Positions 1-5,665 of a DNA stretch of 5,665 bases are shown piece after piece. This DNA comes from Pseudomonadota bacterium. GTDB taxonomy: Bacteria > Pseudomonadota > Alphaproteobacteria > Caulobacterales > Caulobacteraceae. The number at the start of each line of letters is the position of its first letter. The stretch's first letter is position 1. A program made the translations under genes and the position numbers. The notes under the pieces were generated by a model. That model was given only the letters and a program-made list of their open reading frames with translations, did no database searches and was not told the origin of the DNA. The DNA lies in assembly GCA_023432855.1 (NCBI GenBank), contig JAEZEZ010000050.1, positions 1-5,665 of the forward strand, in the 5' to 3' direction.

Positions 1-382
1 CCGGCTGGGCGCGCCGGTCCAGGGCGAGCTGATCCGCCGTTTCGGACAGGCGGGGAGCGAGCGGGCGCGAGCAGAGGGCGTGACCTGGCGCACGGCGCCG
101 GAGGCCCAGGTGCTGGCCCCGGCGGCCGGCGTGGTCGAGTACGCCGGACCGCTGAAGGGCTGGGACGGCGTCGTCATCCTGCGCCTTGAGGGCGGTTACC
201 GGGCGGTTCTGGCGGGCATGTCCCAGGTCGCGGCCCTCACGGGCCGGCGCGTGGAGGCCGGTGAGCCGATCGGTCGCATGGGGAAGACTCGCGAGCCGGC
301 CGCGGAACTCTATCTGGAGATCAGGCGTGAAGAGGCGCCGGTCAACCCGTCACCCTGGCTCGACGCGCCGCCACAACGCTGA
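1..382 (+). CDS. envC: EnvC-like murein hydrolase activator, C-terminal LytM (M23) domain, 5' end outside window
   Basis: The reading frame is open from base 2 to the TGA at 380-382, giving the last 126 residues of a protein that starts upstream. The GTG at base 80 is internal. The fragment is a LytM/M23 domain: APVQGELIRRFG (residues 4-15), the beta-strand region LAPAAGVVEYAG, VEAGEPIGRMG, and a C-terminus LYLEIRREEAPVNPSPWL that closely resembles E. coli EnvC (LYFEIRR...VNPQPWL, from memory). The zinc ligands of active M23 peptidases are absent: the H-x3-D pair aligns with A24 and T28, and the HxH motif reads E102-L-Y104. EnvC proteins with such degenerate LytM domains do not cut peptidoglycan. 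They activate periplasmic N-acetylmuramoyl-L-alanine amidases at the division septum. An N-terminal coiled coil is expected upstream but not visible. ctpA follows after about 100 bp, and a YibQ-type gene lies further on; envC and yibQ are also neighbours in E. coli. Confidence 0.88.
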   Translation, partial: RLGAPVQGELIRRFGQAGSERARAEGVTWRTAPEAQVLAPAAGVVEYAGPLKGWDGVVILRLEGGYRAVLAGMSQVAALTGRRVEAGEPIGRMGKTREPAAELYLEIRREEAPVNPSPWLDAPPQR

Positions 383-430
383 TTTGATGCGACGTTGAAA
401 ACACCGGTCACGATTTGGTCGTTGTCCGGG

Positions 431-455
431 TGTGAAGATTGCAGTCTGTGAAGAT
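431..455. repeat. 9-bp direct repeat in the ctpA leader
   Basis: TGTGAAGAT occurs at 431-439 and again at 447-455, start to start 16 bp. The pair is bracketed by CCGGG just before the first copy and just after the second. It lies about 30 bp before the ctpA start in the envC-ctpA gap. The spacing is about one and a half helical turns. It could be an operator or chance; I do not recognise a known regulator site. No convincing promoter was seen in this gap: a TTGAAA at 393-398 has no good -10 partner. Confidence 0.3.
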
Positions 456-473
456 CCGGGCGTACCGGCACAC

Positions 474-478
474 GAGGA
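474..478 (+). promoter_or_regulatory. Shine-Dalgarno of ctpA, deciding the start codon
   Basis: GAGGA ends six bases before the ATG at 485. A TTG codon sits immediately in front (482-484) and would also be in frame, but spacing and codon type favour the ATG. Confidence 0.7.
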
Positions 479-484
479 TACTTG

Positions 485-1921
485 ATGCGTAAGCTTCTCC
501 GAGTCGGCATTTCGGCCCTGGCGATCAGCGCCGGCGCGCTGGCCTACGCAGGCTCTACCGCCTTCGCGCCCAAGGCGGAAACCTTCCGCATGCTGGAGCT
601 GTTCGGCGACGTCCTGGCCATCGTCGAGCAGCAGTACGTGGTCGAGACCGACGACACCAAGCTGATCGAGGCGGCGCTGAACGGCATGTTGTCGTCGCTG
701 GACCCGCACTCGGGATACCTCTCCAACAACGACTTCAAGGACCTGCGCGAGACTTCGCGCGGCGCCTACGGCGGGCTGGGGATCGAGGTCACCAGCGAGG
801 ACGGGGCGGTCAAGGTCATCACCCCGATGGACGACACCCCGGCCGGCCGCGCGGGCGTGCAGGCGGGCGACTACATCACCGCCATCAACGGCGAGAGCAT
901 CCTCGGCAAGCCGCTGAGCGAGGCGGTGAAGGGCATGAAGGGTCCGCCCGGCACCGATGTGACCATCACCATCGCCCGCGCTGGCACGGATCCCTTCGAC
1001 CTCAAGCTGACGCGCGAGATCATCAACGTGAGGTCGGTGCGTTCGCGCGTCGAGGGCCAGTACGGCGTCATCCGGATCACCAACTTCAACGAGAATACCG
1101 GCCGCGAAACGGCCGAGGCGGTCGAAACGCTGAAGCGCGACCTGCCCGGCATGAAGGGTCTGGTGCTCGACCTGCGCAACAATCCCGGCGGCATCCTGGA
1201 GCAGTCCGTCGCGGTGGCCGACGTGTTCCTCGACGGCGGCGAGGTCGTGACCCAGCGCGGGCGCAACCCCCGCGACATCGAGCGCTACAACGCCAAGCCC
1301 GGGGACATGCTCGAGGGCGTGCCGATCGTGGTTCTGGTCAATCCGGGCAGCGCCTCGGCCGCCGAGATCGTCGCCGGCGCCCTGCAGGACCGCAAGCGCG
1401 CGACCATCGTCGGCATCACCAGCTTCGGCAAGGGCTCGGTTCAGACCGTAATCCCGCTGCGCGGCGGCGCCGACGGGGCGCTGAAACTGACCACCGCGCG
1501 CTACTACACGCCGTCCGGCCGCTCGATCCAGCGCACCGGCATCGAGCCGGACCTGGAAGTCGCGCTGACCAAGGAGCAGGCCGAGCGCCTGGCCCAGGTC
1601 AACGTCTTCAGCGAGGCCTCCTTCTCGAACGCGCTGAACGCCGACGAAGGCCGGTCACGCCGGGGCAAGCACGAGCCCTCGGAATATCCGCCCGACAGTT
1701 TCGACACCAAGAAGGGCGACTTCCAGCTGAGCCGCGCCTTCGACGTGCTGGCGGTTGGCGGCGACCTGGCGGCTCTGAAGCCGGTTCCGAAGGTGAAGCT
1801 GGCCGAGGCGGGCGCGAACCTCCCCGGCGCCCGGACCAAGGCGCCCGAGACGCCCTCGGCGCCCGGCATTCCGGACAAGCCCCAGCCCTACCAGCCGTCG
1901 ACCCCGCCGACGAAGAAGTAG
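485..1921 (+). CDS. ctpA: Carboxyl-terminal processing protease, S41 family (CtpA), periplasmic
   Basis: The protein has 478 residues. A basic start (MRKLLR) and a hydrophobic stretch to about residue 22 form a Sec signal peptide or membrane anchor; possible cleavage is after AYA (20-22) or AFA (26-28). A helical region with the family motif SLDPHSGYL (71-79) precedes a PDZ domain, about 90-165, containing GGLGIEV and GVQAGDYITAINGE. The S41 core (about 190-360) has LVLDLRNNPGG (226-236). The catalytic Ser291 lies in NPGSASAAEIVAGALQD, Lys316 in SFGKGSVQT, and Gln320 completes the triad. The Ser-to-Lys spacing of 25 and Lys-to-Gln spacing of 4 match characterised CtpA/CtpB enzymes. The last 60 or so residues are Pro/Ala/Lys-rich and look disordered. 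CTPs trim or degrade periplasmic proteins from the C-terminus and in other bacteria act on peptidoglycan hydrolases, which suits its place behind envC. The substrate here is unknown. A hairpin terminator follows directly. Confidence 0.95.
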   Translation: MRKLLRVGISALAISAGALAYAGSTAFAPKAETFRMLELFGDVLAIVEQQYVVETDDTKLIEAALNGMLSSLDPHSGYLSNNDFKDLRETSRGAYGGLGIEVTSEDGAVKVITPMDDTPAGRAGVQAGDYITAINGESILGKPLSEAVKGMKGPPGTDVTITIARAGTDPFDLKLTREIINVRSVRSRVEGQYGVIRITNFNENTGRETAEAVETLKRDLPGMKGLVLDLRNNPGGILEQSVAVADVFLDGGEVVTQRGRNPRDIERYNAKPGDMLEGVPIVVLVNPGSASAAEIVAGALQDRKRATIVGITSFGKGSVQTVIPLRGGADGALKLTTARYYTPSGRSIQRTGIEPDLEVALTKEQAERLAQVNVFSEASFSNALNADEGRSRRGKHEPSEYPPDSFDTKKGDFQLSRAFDVLAVGGDLAALKPVPKVKLAEAGANLPGARTKAPETPSAPGIPDKPQPYQPSTPPTKK

Positions 1922-1942
1922 CGCCCCGCCCATTCGAACCAG

Positions 1943-1970
1943 CGCCCCGGCCGCGAGGCCGGGGCGTCTT
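1943..1970 (+). terminator. Hairpin terminator after ctpA
   Basis: A perfect 10-bp GC stem (1943-1952 with 1957-1966) is closed by a GCGA tetraloop of the GNRA type and followed by TCTT. It begins 22 bp after the ctpA stop. The stem is very strong but the T run is short, as is common in GC-rich genomes, so termination may be partial. It separates ctpA from the deacetylase-rppH pair. Confidence 0.75.
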
Positions 1971-1987
1971 GCTGTCGGCCGCCCGTG

Positions 1988-2040
1988 TTCACCTTCTCCG
2001 TTAGCCTTTCTTAACCGGCGCAGGCGAGGTTGCGGTTAGG
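1988..2040 (+). promoter_or_regulatory. Candidate promoter/operator region upstream of the deacetylase gene
   Basis: This is the most AT-rich part of the 1922-2085 gap. TTCACC (1988-1993) and TTAACC (2011-2016) are 17 bp apart and could be weak -35 and -10 boxes. Three related motifs cluster here: GTTAG (2000-2004), TTAACC (2011-2016, reverse complement GGTTAA) and GGTTAG (2034-2039). TAACC and GGTTA form an inverted repeat with centres 22 bp apart. Because a terminator precedes it, the downstream pair of genes needs a promoter somewhere here. The exact elements are a guess. Confidence 0.25.
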
Positions 2041-2085
2041 CCGGGCGAGGTGCGTCCGGCCGCCTGTTTCGACAGTGGTCCGCTC

Positions 2086-3288
2086 ATGTTCGCCAAACGC
2101 CAGCCCGCCTACGTCGGCGTCGAGGCCCCCGCTTCGGGAGGCCGCTTCAGTCCCCGCGCCCTTCTGGATCTCGCGCGCAAGCCCTGGGTCGCCGCGTCCG
2201 GCGCCGGGCTGCTGTTCATCGGCGCCGCGGCGGTGCTGATCCTGGTGGCGGGCGATCCGTTCGCTGGCGCTCCGGCGATCAAGGTGCCGCTGAAGCGACC
2301 GGAAGCCGCCGCGGCTTCCGCCCAGGCCGCGCCCACGGGCCTCGAGGCCTTCACCATCGACAGCCTTGGCATGGGCCAGGACATGGCCGTGCCGGGATTC
2401 GAACTGAGCGACGCCCCGCCCGTGCAGGGCACCGCCGTGATCGTGCTGCCCGACGGCGCCGGCGTTCCCGGCGGTTCGCCGGCGAGCATGCCGACTTCGC
2501 GCCGCGCCCCGACCGATCCCCTCCCCGCCGCGCCGATCGCGGGCGTCGTGCAGCAGGGGCCGCTCGGCCCGCTGCCCACCATCGCGCCCGACGGCCGAAC
2601 GCCATTCTCGGCCTACGCCCGGCCCTTCAAGTCCAACGGCAAGCCCAAGGTGGCGCTGATCGTGGGCGGGCTCGGACTGAACGCCGCCGCCACCCGCACC
2701 GCGATCGAGCGGCTTCCGCCGGAAGTCACCCTGAGCTTCGTGCCCTACGCCGAAGGCCTGCAGGGCTGGATCGACCTGGCCCGCGCCAACGGCCATGAGG
2801 TCCTGCTCGAGATCCCCATGGAGCCGGTCGACTATCCCGACAACGACCCGGGCCCCTACACCCTGCTGTCCTCGGCCAACGCCCAGGAGCTGAACCGCCG
2901 CCTCGAGTGGCTGCTCAGCCGGGCCGCCGGCTACGTCGGGGTGACCAACTACCTCGGCGAGAAGTTCGTCACGTCGGACAGCGGCATGGCGGCCTTCGCC
3001 AGCACCCTGAAGAGCCGGGGCCTGGCCTTCTTCGACGACGGCTCGGCGCGCAACCGGTCGGGCGCCTGGGCGCGGGCCAGCGCCGTCACCATCGTCGACG
3101 AGCAGACCACGCCCGAAGCCATCGTGGCGCAGTTCAACGCGCTGGAGGCGGCGGCCAAGTCGAAGGGCTCCGCGCTCGGGACCGGCTTCGCCTATCCGGT
3201 CACGGTCGAGGTCGCCCTGCGCTGGGCCGCCGGCGTCGACGAGCGGGGGCTGCAACTGGCGCCGGCCTCGGCCGTTGCCAAGCGGTGA
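2086..3288 (+). CDS. Divergent polysaccharide deacetylase family protein (YibQ/DUF610 type), membrane-anchored
   Basis: From the ATG at 2086 the protein has 400 residues. An in-frame GTG at 2050 would add 12 residues, but neither start has a strong ribosome site; AGTGG lies seven bases before the ATG. A cytoplasmic N-terminus of about 35 residues leads into one transmembrane helix (about 36-55). A low-complexity Ala/Pro-rich linker follows to about 185, so the C-terminal domain should sit in the periplasm. That domain (187-396) is the divergent polysaccharide deacetylase fold: KVALIVGGLGL (188-198), PEVTLSFVPYAEGLQGW, GHEVLLEIPMEPVDYPDNDPG (236-256), GYVGVTNYLG (282-291), RGLAFFDDGS (311-320). 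The IDDxG metal motif of the family reads VGGLG here, and the later NNHMG-like motif reads TNYLG, so deacetylase activity is doubtful. I recall VGGLG also in other alphaproteobacterial members. Its envelope role is unknown. Its stop overlaps the rppH start, so the two are probably cotranscribed. Confidence 0.88.
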   Translation: MFAKRQPAYVGVEAPASGGRFSPRALLDLARKPWVAASGAGLLFIGAAAVLILVAGDPFAGAPAIKVPLKRPEAAAASAQAAPTGLEAFTIDSLGMGQDMAVPGFELSDAPPVQGTAVIVLPDGAGVPGGSPASMPTSRRAPTDPLPAAPIAGVVQQGPLGPLPTIAPDGRTPFSAYARPFKSNGKPKVALIVGGLGLNAAATRTAIERLPPEVTLSFVPYAEGLQGWIDLARANGHEVLLEIPMEPVDYPDNDPGPYTLLSSANAQELNRRLEWLLSRAAGYVGVTNYLGEKFVTSDSGMAAFASTLKSRGLAFFDDGSARNRSGAWARASAVTIVDEQTTPEAIVAQFNALEAAAKSKGSALGTGFAYPVTVEVALRWAAGVDERGLQLAPASAVAKR

Positions 3289-3788
3289 CCCCGCCGCCCC
3301 TGCACCCGCTAGACCTGGATCTGTACCGCCCGAACGTGGGCGTCGTCGTTTTCCATCCGGACGGCCGCGTCTGGCTGGGCCACCGCGCCGGCGCGCGGGG
3401 CCCGCACAGCTGGCAGTTTCCCCAGGGCGGCGTCGACGAGGGCGAGGACTGGGCCGCCGCCGCCCGCCGCGAACTGCACGAGGAGACCGGCATCACCTCG
3501 GTCTCGCTGCTGGGCGAAACCGAAGGCTGGATCACCTACGACTTCCCCCCCGAGGTGCTGCGGGGGCCGATGCGGGCCCGCGGCTTCAAGGGCCAGAAGC
3601 AGAAGTGGTTCGCCATGCGGTTCGAGGGCGACGACGCCGAGATCGACCTCCTCGCCGTCCCGCCCCAGGAGTTCGACGCCTGGCGCTGGGCCGGACTCGA
3701 GGAGGCGATGGGGCTGGTCGTGCCTTTCAAGCGCGAGGCCTACGCCCGCGTCCTGGACGCCTTCCGGGTCTTCGCGATCCCGGACTAG
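3285..3788 (+). CDS. rppH: RNA pyrophosphohydrolase (Nudix family)
   Basis: The start is the GTG at 3285, inside the GTGA that also carries the preceding gene's stop. This gives 167 residues, close to the usual RppH length, and a typical N-terminal DLYRPNVGVVVF (12-23). A much longer upstream extension of the open frame is only the shadow of the deacetylase gene. The Nudix box fits the consensus exactly at 48-70, from GGVDEGE to RRELHEETGI, with the metal-binding glutamates of REL-x-EE. WQFPQGG (43-49) and GQKQKWF (103-109) are RppH hallmarks that separate it from other Nudix hydrolases. RppH removes pyrophosphate from the 5' triphosphate end of mRNAs and so exposes them to RNase E decay; it acts in the cytoplasm. 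The 4-base overlap suggests translational coupling to the deacetylase. Its TAG stop overlaps the stop of the convergent gdx gene. Confidence 0.95.
   Translation: MTPPPLHPLDLDLYRPNVGVVVFHPDGRVWLGHRAGARGPHSWQFPQGGVDEGEDWAAAARRELHEETGITSVSLLGETEGWITYDFPPEVLRGPMRARGFKGQKQKWFAMRFEGDDAEIDLLAVPPQEFDAWRWAGLEEAMGLVVPFKREAYARVLDAFRVFAIPD
3763..3784. repeat. Short inverted repeat at the rppH/gdx convergent junction
   Basis: TCCGGG (3763-3768) and CCCGGA (3779-3784) form a 6-bp stem with a 10-base loop in the last codons of rppH, ending just before the shared CTAG. It would fold on transcripts of either strand. There is no T run, so it is at best a weak bidirectional pause or terminator site. Confidence 0.3.
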
Positions 3789-4105
3789 GCCCCTGAGAAC
3801 AGCTTGAGCCCGACGATGCCCGACACGATCAGGGCGATGCAGGCCAGCCGCGCCGCCGTCGCCGGCTCGTTGAACAGCCAGATGCCCAGAACCGCCGTTC
3901 CGACCGCGCCGATGCCGGTCCACACTGCATAGGCCGTGCCCAGCGGGAGCGTGCGCACCGCCCAGCCCAGCAGTCCCATGCTGGCGGCCAGGCTGACGGC
4001 GGTCAGCGCCGTGGGGACCGGCCTGGTGAAGCCTTCGGTGTACTTGAGCCCCACCGCCCAGCCGATCTCGAACAGACCGGCGATGAAGAGGATGAACCAG
4101 GCCAT
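3785..4105 (-). CDS. gdx: Guanidinium exporter, small multidrug resistance family (Gdx/SugE)
   Basis: The protein has 106 residues and four hydrophobic segments (about 2-20, 30-50, 57-78, 84-103), the standard SMR length and layout. The essential glutamate E13 lies in AGLFEIGWAVGLKYT, the SugE/Gdx signature with W16. LPLGTAYAVWTGIGAVGTA (53-71) is also typical of Gdx rather than EmrE. Gdx proteins work as antiparallel dimers in the inner membrane and export guanidinium in exchange for protons; older annotation calls them SugE, linked to quaternary ammonium resistance. The functional assignment is supported independently by a guanidine-II-type riboswitch in the leader. The ATG at 4105 is chosen for the AAGGAGGT directly upstream; an open extension to 4231 would run through the riboswitch. 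The gene lies on the atp strand but has its own control. Its stop shares CTAG with the stop of rppH. Confidence 0.93.
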   Translation of the reverse strand: MAWFILFIAGLFEIGWAVGLKYTEGFTRPVPTALTAVSLAASMGLLGWAVRTLPLGTAYAVWTGIGAVGTAVLGIWLFNEPATAARLACIALIVSGIVGLKLFSGA

Positions 4106-4109
4106 CGCG

Positions 4110-4117
4110 ACCTCCTT
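4110..4117 (-). promoter_or_regulatory. Strong Shine-Dalgarno of gdx
   Basis: On the minus strand AAGGAGGT ends four bases before the ATG. It is the closest match to the anti-16S sequence in this window. It sits nine bases after the second riboswitch hairpin, where ligand-dependent folding can control its access. Confidence 0.85.
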
Positions 4118-4126
4118 GCGGATATC

Positions 4127-4178
4127 GCGGGGCCGTCCCCGCCACTGAAGCCATGGAAGGCGCGCCGGGTCGTCCCGG
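4127..4178 (-). ncRNA. Guanidine-II (mini-ykkC) riboswitch
   Basis: Read on the minus strand, the gdx leader has two small hairpins. P1 (4178-4165) is CCGGG-ACGA-CCCGG, five perfect pairs; P2 (4142-4127) is GCGGGG-ACGG-CCCCGC, six perfect pairs. Both tetraloops fit ACGR and both are closed by G-C pairs, which defines the guanidine-II class. P2 is followed nine bases later by the Shine-Dalgarno. In this class guanidinium binds each loop, the two loops associate, and translation is switched on. The 22-base linker contains CCTTCC (4160-4155), whose CCTT can pair with the AAGG of the Shine-Dalgarno and may be the OFF-state partner. The downstream gene is a Gdx/SugE exporter, the usual target of this class. 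Seen: stems, loops, spacing. Known: class architecture and target. Inferred: the switching mechanism here. Confidence 0.87.
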
Positions 4179-4186
4179 GCGTGCGG

Positions 4187-4192
4187 AATATA
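4187..4192 (-). promoter_or_regulatory. Candidate -10 box of the gdx promoter
   Basis: TATATT on the minus strand (in CCTATATT, near the Caulobacter -10 GCTANAWC) stands out in GC-rich surroundings. Transcription starting about seven bases on, near 4180, would begin just before riboswitch hairpin P1. No good -35 hexamer was found at 16-18 bp, so this rests on the -10 and its position. Confidence 0.5.
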
Positions 4193-4229
4193 GGACCGGC
4201 GCGCCGCAGGCGCGAGGTGCTCACAATGC

Positions 4230-4262
4230 AAAACCCTCCGCGACAGAGCCGCGGAGGGTTTC
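4230..4262 (-). terminator. Rho-independent terminator of the atp operon
   Basis: A perfect 12-bp stem (4231-4242 with 4250-4261) has a 7-base loop. On the minus strand the downstream arm GCGGAGGGTTT runs into TTTTGC, the classical GC-rich stem and T tail. It lies 22 bp after the atpC stop and before the gdx promoter region, so it insulates gdx from the highly expressed atp genes. The A run on the other side gives it some symmetry, but no plus-strand gene ends here. Confidence 0.88.
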
Positions 4263-4283
4263 GGATTTCGACAGTCCAGCGCC

Positions 4284-4558
4284 CTAGTGAGTGGCGCCGG
4301 TCGCCTCGACGGCCTGTTCGGCCAGGATGGTGAAGCCCTGCGGCGTCACGTCGGCGAAACCGCCGTGCACCTCGAAACGGCGCACGCTGGCGCCGTCGCG
4401 GACCACCACCACGCCTTCGCGCAGGGCCGTCATGAACGGCGCGTGGCCGGCCAGCACGCCGAAGTCGCCTTCGGCGCCGGGCGCATCCACCTGGTCAACG
4501 AGGCCCGAGAAGACCTCGCGTTCCGGCGCGACCAGCGAGAAGTGGAGTTTCTCAGCCA

Positions 4559-4559
<1 letters not shown>
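4284..4559 (-). CDS. atpC: F1Fo ATP synthase epsilon subunit, short form
   Basis: The protein has 91 residues. It begins MAEKLHFSLVAPEREVFSG and contains the epsilon signature GAEGDFGVLAGHAPFMTAL (28-46) and the late strand FEVHGGFADV (62-71), so the N-terminal beta-sandwich that contacts gamma and the c-ring is complete. Typical bacterial epsilon has about 130-140 residues; the missing part is the C-terminal pair of helices that can extend into F1 and inhibit ATP hydrolysis. The stop is a clean TAG followed within 22 bp by the operon terminator, and I saw no continuation in another frame. It therefore looks like a naturally short form rather than a frameshift. The ATG overlaps the atpD stop by one base (TAATG) and has no strong ribosome site of its own, so translation is probably coupled to atpD. 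It is the last gene of the operon. Confidence 0.93.

Positions 4560-5665
<1,106 letters not shown>

Noticed and set aside
2001..2016. A full CtrA binding site (TTAA-N7-TTAA)
   Set aside because: The sequence is TTAG-N6-TTAACC: one half-site is mismatched and the spacing is one base short. Kept only as a low-interest observation.
2011..3255. A 414-codon open frame on the minus strand opposite the deacetylase gene
   Set aside because: Its composition is the Arg/Gly/Ala-rich pattern of an antisense shadow in GC-rich DNA, with no recognisable domain, while the plus strand encodes a clear protein family.
2907..3284. A long N-terminal extension of RppH
   Set aside because: It overlaps the deacetylase gene in another frame, is low-complexity, and the family's N-terminus begins at the GTG at 3285.
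4121..4126. GATATC palindrome between riboswitch hairpin P2 and the Shine-Dalgarno
   Set aside because: A 6-bp palindrome is expected by chance and is too short to act as an operator on its own.
3309..4154. A 281-codon minus-strand open frame spanning rppH and gdx
   Set aside because: It is out of frame with Gdx and shows no domain; it is the overlap of two coding shadows.
4106..4231. A 42-residue N-terminal extension of Gdx
   Set aside because: SMR proteins start at the MAWFILFIAGL-type sequence, a strong Shine-Dalgarno fits the ATG at 4105, and the extension covers the riboswitch.

Overview
The window is GC-rich chromosomal DNA from an alphaproteobacterium, most likely of the Caulobacterales (Caulobacter/Phenylobacterium/Brevundimonas-like). 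The evidence is the alphaproteobacterial form of the F1 beta subunit, the strong G/C third-position bias, and the gene order envC - ctpA - divergent polysaccharide deacetylase - rppH next to the end of an atp operon. I could not place the genus.

Plus strand, left half (1-3788). The 3' end of an EnvC-like murein hydrolase activator, whose LytM domain has lost all zinc ligands, is followed by ctpA, a periplasmic S41 carboxyl-terminal processing protease with an intact Ser/Lys/Gln active site. A strong hairpin terminator follows. Next comes a membrane-anchored YibQ-type divergent polysaccharide deacetylase, then the Nudix RNA pyrophosphohydrolase RppH, whose GTG start overlaps the preceding stop by four bases. 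The first three genes fit cell-envelope and division work: amidase activation, periplasmic proteolysis and a glycan-related protein. RppH starts 5'-end-dependent mRNA decay.

Minus strand, right half (3785-5665). Reading leftwards, the 3' part of atpD (F1 beta) overlaps atpC (F1 epsilon, a short form without the C-terminal helices) by one base, and a 12-bp hairpin with a T tail ends the operon. Further along the same strand lies a separately controlled gene for an SMR-family guanidinium exporter (Gdx/SugE). Its 5' leader holds two small hairpins with ACGA and ACGG tetraloops just ahead of a near-perfect Shine-Dalgarno. This is the architecture of a guanidine-II (mini-ykkC) riboswitch and is the most informative regulatory element here. 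A -10-like box sits so that transcription would start only a few bases before the first hairpin.

The gdx and rppH genes converge, and their stop codons share the palindrome CTAG, leaving no intergenic space. I saw no CRISPR, insertion sequence, tRNA or rRNA. Nothing looks like a wholly undescribed system. The items most worth a second look are the riboswitch-exporter module, the truncated epsilon subunit, the two enzyme-fold proteins with eroded active sites, and small repeats upstream of ctpA and of the deacetylase gene.
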